Shown here: piece by piece, positions 30,043 to 40,644 of the stretch
Numbering within the stretch: the stretch's first letter is position 1
Layout: each line of letters starts with the position of its first letter
From: Sulfolobaceae archaeon
GTDB lineage: Archaea > Thermoproteota > Thermoprotei_A > Sulfolobales > Sulfolobaceae
Direction of reading: 5' to 3'
NCBI GenBank assembly: GCA_026627305.1
Contig: JAPNVD010000007.1
Location: 112,578-166,419, forward strand
Length of the DNA: 53,842 nt
Translations under genes and position numbers: made by a program
The notes under the pieces: generated by a model
Databases searched by the model: none
The model's input: only the letters and a program-made list of their open reading frames with translations
Told to the model about the DNA's origin: nothing

Positions 30043-31869
30043 ATGGAGAAACGTAATAACAAAATTGGTAGAACTACACTAAATTCTTACAATATTGATA
30101 TGATATTTTATAGATCATCTTTAGCTAAATCATTAGCTAAAAATTTCGAAGAGAAATTGAAATTAGCTGGACTACCTGACGATCCGCAATTATATGCGTC
30201 TAAATTTCTATTTTACATGTTAATTAGCATAATAGTAACAATCTTATTGTTGACAGCCTCAATTAAACCTCTTTTATTGTATAAATCTACACATCTAGTT
30301 AAATATGCTGTATTGGGACTTATACTTTTAATATTTGGAGTCTTGATCCCCGTGATAGTATATCTAAGTTTGGATTCACAGATTTCTCAAAGGATAGAAA
30401 GAAGAAGAATAGGGATAGATGCCGAAATGGGCGTGTTCTCCTCTGTATTTGTAATATTTTTAAGATCAGGACTAAATCCGAAATCTCTTTTTGAAAACTT
30501 ATCAAAAGCTAAAGCACTGACTTATATTAGTTCGCTTTCAACTTATATCTCTAGAAGAATAAAATACTTAGGAGAAGGTACTGAAGAAGCAATTGATAAT
30601 GCGATAAAGGTCTCTCCATCTAAAATGTTCAAGGATTATATGACAGCTTACATTTCTGCAGTTAGAACTGGAGCTCCTGTATTGAATACAATGGAGTCCG
30701 AAACTAAGAATATTATAAGGCAAATAGAGTTACGAGCTAATATATCAACGGATAGGTTATCTGGTATAGCCGAGACTTATGTTATATGGCTAGCTTCAGG
30801 TTACATAACTTTCTTCCTGCTCATAATTTTAGGCGCAATATTTCCAACTTCTGGTTTAACATTATCTTTTGGCCTTATGGCAGCGTTAGTAGTAGTACTA
30901 GTACCGTTAGTTAACTTATTGTTTGTGTATATGGTAGATTCGATTCAATTTAAGCTTCCAGAACCTCCTCTAAAGGCTTACAAGTATTTTTATATATCGT
31001 TTGCTGTGAGCTTTATCGCTTCATTTATAGTGTTATGGAGGTTAGGATTATTAATCTCGTTAATAACCTTAACTGGAGGAGTTAATGAGGCTATCTTAAC
31101 TGCAGTAGTATTGACTATGGGAATTAGTTTAGGCTTAGTACCTCCGTTAATTATTGCTGAGAGAGAAATTAGAAGAGGAACTGGTTATGATAATTATACA
31201 GTTAATTTCTTAAGAGCTATAGCTGAAGGACTCAGGGCGGGCTTAAGTCCTGAAACTATAATAAAAAACCTTAAAGATGATAAAGAAATGGGAAAACTTT
31301 CCACTATTCTCAAGCAAATTTATACACAACTAATGGTCGGAGTTCCACTAAGGGATGCTGTCAGGATAGCTTCTAAGGAAGTTAGAGATTTCGCTACGAA
31401 GATATCATTAATGATGTTAGGAGATATGATAGAAATAGGTAGTATGACACCAGAATCTATAGAAGTACTAGCAGATCAAATATCGACACAAATTAGAGTT
31501 AAAAACGAATATATTAGCAAAACAAAGTTATTACTCTATGCTCCATATGTTGGAATAGTATTAGCATTAGTAGCGTCTATACTCTTAGCATTTACAATTT
31601 ATAACATGCTCCTTTTTGAGAAAGGGATTACTTTATATGGTCCTTTAGCAAGCGCATTATCACTTTTACCCAGAGCAATTTATGCTCTTACTATTTCCTC
31701 AATATTCAACTCCTTCCTAGCAGGTTTCCTGATAGGAAAATTAAGTTCAGGCAGAATAGCTAATGGTTTCCTTCATTCGATATTGCTCTTAATTATAACG
31801 TTGCTTTTAATATTAATAATGGTGCATATAAAGTTCCAAATAGTACCACCAAAACCTGTTTCAATATAA
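30043..31869 (+). CDS. TadC/FlaJ-like type II secretion/type IV pilus membrane protein
   Basis: Polytopic platform protein of a type IV pilus-like machine. It carries two T2SSF-type cytoplasmic domains, the first around EMGVFSSVFVIFLRSGLNPKS and the second around FLRAIAEGLRAGLSPETIIK with MVGVPLRDAVRIASKE, each followed by hydrophobic helices; about nine membrane segments are visible over 608 residues. This duplicated form is typical of archaeal TadC/ArlJ proteins. ATG 30043 is preferred, preceded by AAGGA; TTG 30019 is an alternative. The ATPase gene follows after 41 bases. Gene order is membrane protein then ATPase, the reverse of ups, aap and archaellum clusters. Confidence 0.88.
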   Translation: MEKRNNKIGRTTLNSYNIDMIFYRSSLAKSLAKNFEEKLKLAGLPDDPQLYASKFLFYMLISIIVTILLLTASIKPLLLYKSTHLVKYAVLGLILLIFGVLIPVIVYLSLDSQISQRIERRRIGIDAEMGVFSSVFVIFLRSGLNPKSLFENLSKAKALTYISSLSTYISRRIKYLGEGTEEAIDNAIKVSPSKMFKDYMTAYISAVRTGAPVLNTMESETKNIIRQIELRANISTDRLSGIAETYVIWLASGYITFFLLIILGAIFPTSGLTLSFGLMAALVVVLVPLVNLLFVYMVDSIQFKLPEPPLKAYKYFYISFAVSFIASFIVLWRLGLLISLITLTGGVNEAILTAVVLTMGISLGLVPPLIIAEREIRRGTGYDNYTVNFLRAIAEGLRAGLSPETIIKNLKDDKEMGKLSTILKQIYTQLMVGVPLRDAVRIASKEVRDFATKISLMMLGDMIEIGSMTPESIEVLADQISTQIRVKNEYISKTKLLLYAPYVGIVLALVASILLAFTIYNMLLFEKGITLYGPLASALSLLPRAIYALTISSIFNSFLAGFLIGKLSSGRIANGFLHSILLLIITLLLILIMVHIKFQIVPPKPVSI

Positions 31870-31910
31870 AAAATTTTTATTCAATTACCTTTTTTATATA
31901 AAATAGGAGA

Positions 31911-33638
31911 ATGAAGATTAATTTACCAAAGTTAGGATTGACGAGTAAGAAAAAGACAGCAAAAGAAGTATTGAAACTGGAACTTCCTATTACATTATAT
32001 CCTTTATCTGCAATGATGAGTACTTCAAACTTAGGAGAGATAATTAATGATTATGATATTCAAGTTCTTTCCTCAGTACCTAAGGATTTCATAAAGAGTT
32101 TTGATGATGAGAAAATAGAGCTAGATATAGCTAACCCGCATGTATTTATTACATTTGATAGAGATAAAGGTATTTATTCATACGTAGTTGTAGAACCTCC
32201 GTTAAAAGAAGAGAGTTTCACGATTTATTTACTTCTAGAGAGAGAACTCGAAAGAAAATTATTAAATGAAGGTGAAGACATAAGCATTGGCAAAGTCGTA
32301 AAAGATGTCGCAACTAAAAATCCTGAACTAAAGATGATTGAAGGAAGAAAATCCGACTATTTGACGCTCTCTATTGATGCTAAAGTCGCTATCTATTATT
32401 TTCTAAGGAATCTGACGGGCTATAACATCTTTTTGCCGTTAATCTCAGATTATAAACTAGAAGATATTTCAATTAATGGTTTAGATGTTCCAGTTTACGT
32501 ATATCATAGGGATTATGAGTACATGCCTACTAACATCACATTTACTAAAAACATGAAAATATTAAACTATACAATTGATGGAGAAGAGTTACTTGACCAA
32601 TTGATTCTGCGATTAATATCGATCTCAGGAAAATCAATATCAATAGCAGAACCAATAGCCGATGGAATGCTGCCTGCAGGAGATAGAATAGCAGCCACAT
32701 TTAGACGAGAGGTTTCAGCAAGAGGTTCCACTTTCGTAATAAGAAAATATAGTGAAAGCCCTATTACTATACTAGATTTAATTAATTCAGGAGTGATCTC
32801 AGCTGATATAGCTGCATATTTATGGTATGCGATGGATGTTAGATTATCATTTATGGTATTAGGCGTAACCGGTGCTGGAAAAACAACTACACTAAATGCT
32901 ATATTGAACTTAGTCAGAGAAAACATGAAGATCGTAACAATAGAAGATATTCCCGAAATAAAAATAGCTCATGATAATTGGATACAACTCTTTTCTAGAC
33001 CAGCTTATGCTGGAATGGGTAAGGAGATTAGCCTTATGGATCTACTAAAACTCTCCTTAAGATATAGACCAGATCTAATTGTTGTGGGTGAGATTAGAGG
33101 CGAAGAGGCATATGTACTCTTTCAAGCAATATCAACAGGACATGGAGGTGCTACTACATTCCACGCTCATGATACTGACTCAGCTATTAAAAGGCTAATC
33201 AACGAACCTCTTAACATACCTAAAGAATGGATACCTATGATGAATATAATTATGACCGTTAGAAGAGTACCCATATATACAGGCGATAAAGTTATCTTAA
33301 GAAGAAGGATAGTAGCTGTTGATGAGATATTAGCGTGGAATGATTATAGAAGGGTCGCTACTTGGGAACCTAATACGGATAAGCATACATTTGACATATA
33401 CTCAGCTAAGGTACTAGAAGCCAGAGCAAATGAAGCAGGTATTTCATTAGATGAAGTTAAGAACGAACTAGAAAGAAGGGCTTACTACCTAAAGCTGTTA
33501 GCCAGCATAAGGGATATAGTACAAAGTCCACAAAGTTATAGAGAGGTAAAGAAGTATATTATAAAATATGAGTTAAATCCAATAACTGCAGTAAAAGAAG
33601 TAGAAAGATTAGCTGCTACTAAGAAAATTATTACTTAA
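31911..33638 (+). CDS. TadA/GspE-like secretion or pilus ATPase
   Basis: Hexameric motor ATPase that powers type IV pilus-like assembly. In the 575-residue protein I see Walker A GVTGAGKT (about 318-325), an Asp box EDIPEIKI, Walker B LIVVGEIRGEE (about 389-399) and the His box STGHGGATTFHAH (about 408-420), all intact. The N-terminal domain (1-290) is longer than in the VirB11 type and lacks obvious zinc cysteines. TATA-like tttttatataaaa (31890-31902) lies just upstream and AGGAG is next to the ATG. No pilin, prepilin peptidase or accessory gene is adjacent, so the cargo is unknown. Confidence 0.92.
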   Translation: MKINLPKLGLTSKKKTAKEVLKLELPITLYPLSAMMSTSNLGEIINDYDIQVLSSVPKDFIKSFDDEKIELDIANPHVFITFDRDKGIYSYVVVEPPLKEESFTIYLLLERELERKLLNEGEDISIGKVVKDVATKNPELKMIEGRKSDYLTLSIDAKVAIYYFLRNLTGYNIFLPLISDYKLEDISINGLDVPVYVYHRDYEYMPTNITFTKNMKILNYTIDGEELLDQLILRLISISGKSISIAEPIADGMLPAGDRIAATFRREVSARGSTFVIRKYSESPITILDLINSGVISADIAAYLWYAMDVRLSFMVLGVTGAGKTTTLNAILNLVRENMKIVTIEDIPEIKIAHDNWIQLFSRPAYAGMGKEISLMDLLKLSLRYRPDLIVVGEIRGEEAYVLFQAISTGHGGATTFHAHDTDSAIKRLINEPLNIPKEWIPMMNIIMTVRRVPIYTGDKVILRRRIVAVDEILAWNDYRRVATWEPNTDKHTFDIYSAKVLEARANEAGISLDEVKNELERRAYYLKLLASIRDIVQSPQSYREVKKYIIKYELNPITAVKEVERLAATKKIIT

Positions 33639-33683
33639 TAAATAAAGTGCAAATTCGTATTGTTTAGTTCTGCAATCTGACAT

Positions 33684-33705
33684 CCTCCCCACCCTAAAAG
33701 GGAGG
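33684..33705. repeat. Hairpin resembling an end of an IS200/IS605-type element
   Basis: gacat followed by CCTCCC - 10-base loop containing caccctaaaa - GGGAGG. Sequences of the kind cctcccc...cctaaa...ggggagg are familiar as ends of archaeal IS605/IS1341-type tnpB elements, so this may be a solo end or scar. No transposase remnant is seen in the surrounding 126-base spacer. It could alternatively act as a stem-loop at the 3' ends of the convergent tadA-like and FAD/Fe-S genes. Confidence 0.4.
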
Positions 33706-33764
33706 TTTACATTAGTTTATTACCTAGTTATTGAAAATGACCTCCTTTTAAGATTATTAAGCCT

Positions 33765-36086
33765 TTATGAAAACCCTACTTCTCTTAATACGTTTTCAAT
33801 TAGATCAGCAGTTATTCCTTTTCTCAGTATAATACTTAGAGCCTCTATGAATTCCTGCTGCTCTACTATATCTCTAGCGTTATAATCTAACTTAACAGAA
33901 TTAGCAATTCTATTCCTAAACTCTAAGATATATCCTTCAATTTGAAGGGCATTTAAATATTCATAAATTTGTTGTGCTTTTACTGATAATAAATGTTCAA
34001 CTTGCACGTTCTTATTTAGGTAATCTTTAATTTGCTTATTATTTAGATATTTTTCTCTTAAACTATTACTAAAATATTTCCTAAATATGGGAATTGCTAA
34101 CTGAATAAAATATTCTCTACCTCCAAGTTTCCATGAAGAGACCCTAAAAGCGATATCATCAGCAGAGTCATTTATTGCATCTGCCAGGGACTTTATTGAT
34201 ATTTCGATAAGTAATTTATCCATATTAGCCTCCTCAACTACCTCAAAGCTCTTCTGTATTTGAGCTGTACTCGTCTTTAGGAAGTAGCCATAGACTGAAG
34301 TAGCACCATATTTCCATGTAGCAAAAGGGCATGTGGTGAAAATATCAGGCTTACGTTCTAGAGGTACAACGTTACCCATGTAGTCTATTAGATAGTTAGC
34401 AGGACAACCTATTACATCTCCTTGATTATATCCCAACTTTTGCATCCAACACCCTATGTGCACTCTACCTTTTATATGATCCTTTATAATCTCATACGCT
34501 AGAATTCCTGCTTTTCCACCTAATTTAGTGTACACATAATAACCTTCAGGGCATAAGAAGTAGATTCTTTGGGCACCTAATCTTTCTCTTTCCCTATCTA
34601 TTGCCTCAACGAATTTCTTAGCATTCTCTATATTACCCTCGATATAATCTTCAAAACCACAGCACATTCCATTGATTATTTTTACTCTTGCACTAGGAAC
34701 TTTATCACCATCATTACGTAAGAACTCCAAAAAGCCTAGAACACCGTTTTCATCGTAATTCCAAGCACATCCTATAAATAATGCATAAACTGGATGACTT
34801 TTATACATATTTTCTAGCATTTCTTCATATTTGGTTACTAACTCTGAGGGCATAGGCGTCAAGGCTACTTTATCTACCTTAACCTTATTTTTAGAAAATT
34901 GAGGTAAAACTTCAGTTACTTCAGAGATCTTTATACCTTCAGGGCATGATGCTTCACATACCTTACAGCCTATGCAGGGTTCAAAATCATAAAATAGATT
35001 TAATGAAGATCCTTTTACAACTTTATTAAATTTTCCAACTGGAGAGTATAAGATATTACCAGTTATCGTGAATGCAGCACAAGAGTTTAAACACAAGCCA
35101 CAGTTTACACACTTACCTGCTTCTTCTAAGATTTTTATGGACTTGCTAAATTGTTTTCCTGTCTTTAGTTTACTTTCCTTATAACCTTTTAGTAATTCCT
35201 TTCTAAACTCATCAAGCTCTAAAAGAGAAGGATATGGAACTACATAATCTAAATTTCCCTTCAAATAATTTACTATTTCGCTTAGCTTATCTTCATCAAT
35301 ACTACCATAAACTATAATTCTCTTATTGGGCGAATTAAATCTTACTATATTTAAAAAAATCATATTTAACGACTTCAATTCATTATTAATTTTTTCATAA
35401 ATTGAGTTATTCAGAAACTGTAAAATTATAGGAATTCCGTTTGGCCTTATCATGCTTTTATATACGTTTTGTATATATTGATTCACAACATCCTTAGTAT
35501 CTAATACAGACTTTTGCACTGTAGAAGGTAAAAGATCTGAATATAAAGTAGGTACATAAAATCTAGGCTTTCCATCCACAATTAAACCTGTCCAAGCATA
35601 ATCTACTTCTTGATCGATCTCTATTACTTCAGGATATGCGACAAAGGACATCTTAGCTATATCTCTATTCTCTAGGCTATGGATTTGAACGTTAAAATTC
35701 ACAAATCCATATTTATAGCTTCCAAAACCTGAACCGTTTGTAGCGATAAAACCACCAACAGTTCCCTCTAAATAAAATGGAAATATTGCTGGATATTCCC
35801 CAGTTTTAAAAGATTCATCAAGAAGTTCTTTAAATGTTAACCCAGCAGGAACTTCATATATTTTAAATCCGCCACTTAAGGAAACAAATTTACGTAAACT
35901 ACCATCCTCTAGCCTTTTAGGCGCATTAACAACCTTCTTTGTACTGACAATTTTTATTAAATCGCCGTTTAAAGAGGTTGCTCTTCCTATGATCAGTTCA
36001 TCTGTATCATATTTCAAAAACTTCTTATAACTAGCTAAATCAACGTATTTAATGATCCTACTAAATAATGACGCATCTAATAACAT
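33765..36086 (-). CDS. FAD-oxidase/iron-sulfur fusion protein with CCG domain (773 aa)
   Basis: Second paralog. The N-terminal FAD-type region (about 1-320) keeps FYLEGTVGGFIATNGSGFGSYKYG, close to the FAD-binding pattern. Two ferredoxin motifs follow: CVNCGLCLNSCAAF (the last Cys followed by Ala rather than Pro) and CIGCKVCEASCPEG. A well-preserved cysteine-rich CCG-type region follows (IGCAWN, NGMCCGFEDY, FLCPEG, VHIGCWMQ, IGCPAN, TTCPFATW), like HdrB/GlpC/LldE. A helical C-terminal region of about 130 residues has similarity in pattern to the two paralogs. ATG 36086 (MLLDASLF) is preferred over an upstream reading to 36143, because a TATA-like attaaattt lies about 28 bases upstream. Probable oxidation of a 2-hydroxy acid coupled to an Fe-S electron chain. 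Confidence 0.82.
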   Translation of the reverse strand: MLLDASLFSRIIKYVDLASYKKFLKYDTDELIIGRATSLNGDLIKIVSTKKVVNAPKRLEDGSLRKFVSLSGGFKIYEVPAGLTFKELLDESFKTGEYPAIFPFYLEGTVGGFIATNGSGFGSYKYGFVNFNVQIHSLENRDIAKMSFVAYPEVIEIDQEVDYAWTGLIVDGKPRFYVPTLYSDLLPSTVQKSVLDTKDVVNQYIQNVYKSMIRPNGIPIILQFLNNSIYEKINNELKSLNMIFLNIVRFNSPNKRIIVYGSIDEDKLSEIVNYLKGNLDYVVPYPSLLELDEFRKELLKGYKESKLKTGKQFSKSIKILEEAGKCVNCGLCLNSCAAFTITGNILYSPVGKFNKVVKGSSLNLFYDFEPCIGCKVCEASCPEGIKISEVTEVLPQFSKNKVKVDKVALTPMPSELVTKYEEMLENMYKSHPVYALFIGCAWNYDENGVLGFLEFLRNDGDKVPSARVKIINGMCCGFEDYIEGNIENAKKFVEAIDRERERLGAQRIYFLCPEGYYVYTKLGGKAGILAYEIIKDHIKGRVHIGCWMQKLGYNQGDVIGCPANYLIDYMGNVVPLERKPDIFTTCPFATWKYGATSVYGYFLKTSTAQIQKSFEVVEEANMDKLLIEISIKSLADAINDSADDIAFRVSSWKLGGREYFIQLAIPIFRKYFSNSLREKYLNNKQIKDYLNKNVQVEHLLSVKAQQIYEYLNALQIEGYILEFRNRIANSVKLDYNARDIVEQQEFIEALSIILRKGITADLIENVLREVGFS

Positions 36087-36207
36087 TACTAATATATGCT
36101 TATACCAGAGAAATTTAATACTTGCGATAAGATAAATTGGCAATTCAGCAATATTTAGATTATTGTTAGTAATAATAAAAATTAGTAATCTAATGAAAGA
36201 ATAAAGC

Positions 36208-36268
36208 TTATCAAATTTTGATAAAAGAAGTCATTGTATTTATTGATAATAAAAAGGGAGCTTATCAA
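36208..36268. promoter_or_regulatory. Palindrome and repeated TTATCAA half-sites in a divergent promoter region
   Basis: ttatcaaa-t-tttgataa (36208-36224) is a perfect 8-bp inverted repeat with a one-base centre. Further half-sites are ttgataa at 36243-36249 and ttatcaa at 36262-36268, the latter within a second copy of agcttatcaaatt (first copy 36205-36217). The spacing and symmetry suggest an operator for one or both divergent FAD/Fe-S genes. The whole 345-base spacer 36087-36431 has no open frame of note; cttataataacc (about 36401-36412) is the likely TATA box for the gene at 36432. Confidence 0.5.
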
Positions 36269-36431
36269 ATTAGTAAATTATGAAACATTCTACTAATAAT
36301 GCGATAAAAATCGAATCCTTTAAAAATAAAATCTAAAATAAAAAACTCTCCTGTGGAAAAAATTACCATAAGCGTATTTCTCAACGTATAATAAAAACTC
36401 TTATAATAACCATAATAGAGTATTATTAAAG

Positions 36432-39437
<3,006 letters not shown>

Positions 39438-39514
39438 CTCTCATTTCACGTTTTCAGAAATTTACGTTTTTATAATGATATTATAAAATTTTTATGTAAT
39501 CTATTATAAACCCT

Positions 39515-40279
39515 TCAACTATAGCTGCGACTTCCTTCTCTTAGGAGTTCCCTCATAGATTCAAAGTTAAATCCCTCACCTGATGGAGAGTCAAGAGGGT
39601 CAGAGATCCCTCTTCCATACAAGTTCATATTGCAATAATATCTCATCATTCTCATAACCACACTTTAGGCAATGATAGTACCTATAACCGACCTCCTCCA
39701 TCTCGCTGCCACACTTAGGGCAACTAAACGAGAAGAATTGAGATCCATTGTATACAACTTTCGGACAATGCTTCCTCGTTTGCCATTCTATCCAATATTA
39801 GATACGGCGATATTGTATTAAGCATAACATATCCCTAAAACCTTTAGATAAGTTCTTGACACTCTTAATCGTATTGCTTAGATCCTTTAGAAAGATAGTT
39901 GAGACATCCAACAACTTAACTACTTCAACAATCCGCTTTCCTAGCAGAATCCTCCAAGATTTTTTAGTCCCCTTATAGAAAGCCCTAATCTTCTTATTCT
40001 CTTTCAATCTCCTGTTATATATCTTCTGTATGTTCTCGGCCAAAATCTTATAGTAGTCTTCAATTCTAATCAGAATCCTGACATACTTATTATCACCTTT
40101 ACTGACAACGATTTCAGCCATGTTGATATCAACTGCAATACCATTACTGGCCACAGGTTATTTCCATTCCTTTCCTTCAGAAGAGCGACCTTAAGAAAAG
40201 CTTTTCCACAAGGTTTGTATCGATTATTGGCATTTTCTTCTCTTAGTTCACTCCCCAGTATACTGAAGAGAAGATATTG
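39515..40279 (-). pseudogene. tnpB: Decayed IS605-family tnpB (OrfB) remnant
   Basis: Reading leftward, three frames must be joined to recover a TnpB. From about 40279 the frame gives FSILGSELREENANNRYK and KVALLKERNG. A shift near 40150 leads to AVDINMAEIVV (RuvC-like first Asp), then an in-frame TAA interrupts QYRRI-stop-YWIEWQ (39798-39800). The zinc ribbon follows, with CPKCG and CLKCGYE. A second shift near 39620 restores MNLYGRGISDPLDSPSGEG and a stop at 39515. About 150 N-terminal residues are absent. No TnpA gene or clear target-site repeat is seen. The copy is inactive as read. Confidence 0.85.
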
Positions 40280-40539
40280 CTAAAGAAAATTTTATCCTAA
40301 ACTTATAACTTTACGTAGAATCCCTTAACTTTTCATCAGTGGTTATGAACCCGAATTGGCAACCATAATATGCGCGTAAAAGTATCGAAAGAGAAGATGT
40401 GTTGTAAATATGCGACCATATTATACGTGAGATTAAAGGAAGGTATTATGTCTATTAATTAGAGAATGTAAATAGTGAGGCAAAGGAGACTTATGTTAAT
40501 CCTTTAACTGATGTAGTAGAAACCTATATTAAACTGAAA
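40280..40539. other. Gene-free spacer between the tnpB remnant and tRNA-Arg
   Basis: About 260 bases, A+T rich, no credible open frame. It contains two imperfect copies of an accataatatgcgcgt-like word (about 40362-40377 and 40411-40426). It may be flanking debris of the transposon. No promoter assignment is made. Confidence 0.4.
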
Positions 40540-40558
40540 GAGGGGGATTCACCCCCTC
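40540..40558 (-). terminator. GC-rich hairpin immediately 3' of tRNA-Arg
   Basis: On the minus strand GAGGGGG-TGAAT-CCCCCTC forms a perfect 7-bp stem with a 5-base loop, starting two bases after the tRNA discriminator base (40561) and followed by TTTC. It is placed where a termination or 3'-processing signal of the argS-tRNA transcript would lie. Archaea usually terminate on T-tracts rather than hairpins, so its role is uncertain. Confidence 0.5.
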
Positions 40559-40560
40559 AA

Positions 40561-40635
40561 CGGGCCCGGCGGGATTTGAACCCGCGACCACCAGCTCCGC
40601 AGGCTGGCGCTCTGTCCTGGCTGAGCTACGGGCCC
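40561..40635 (-). tRNA. tRNA-Arg (anticodon GCG)
   Basis: A complete 75-base cloverleaf is read on the minus strand: acceptor GGGCCCG/CGGGCCC, D-arm GCTC/GAGC, anticodon stem CCAGC/GCTGG with loop CTGCGGA (anticodon GCG, reads CGC/CGU), T-arm GCGGG/CCCGC with loop TTCAAAT, discriminator G. CCA is not encoded. No intron. The 5' end is nine bases after the argS stop codon, so it is probably transcribed with the synthetase that charges it. Confidence 0.97.
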
Positions 40636-40644
40636 ACATATATT

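Noticed and set aside
40561-40635. tRNA-Arg as an integration site of an SSV-like virus or plasmid
   Set aside because: No integrase fragment and no repeated 3' half of the tRNA were seen downstream; the tnpB remnant does not use tRNA sites.
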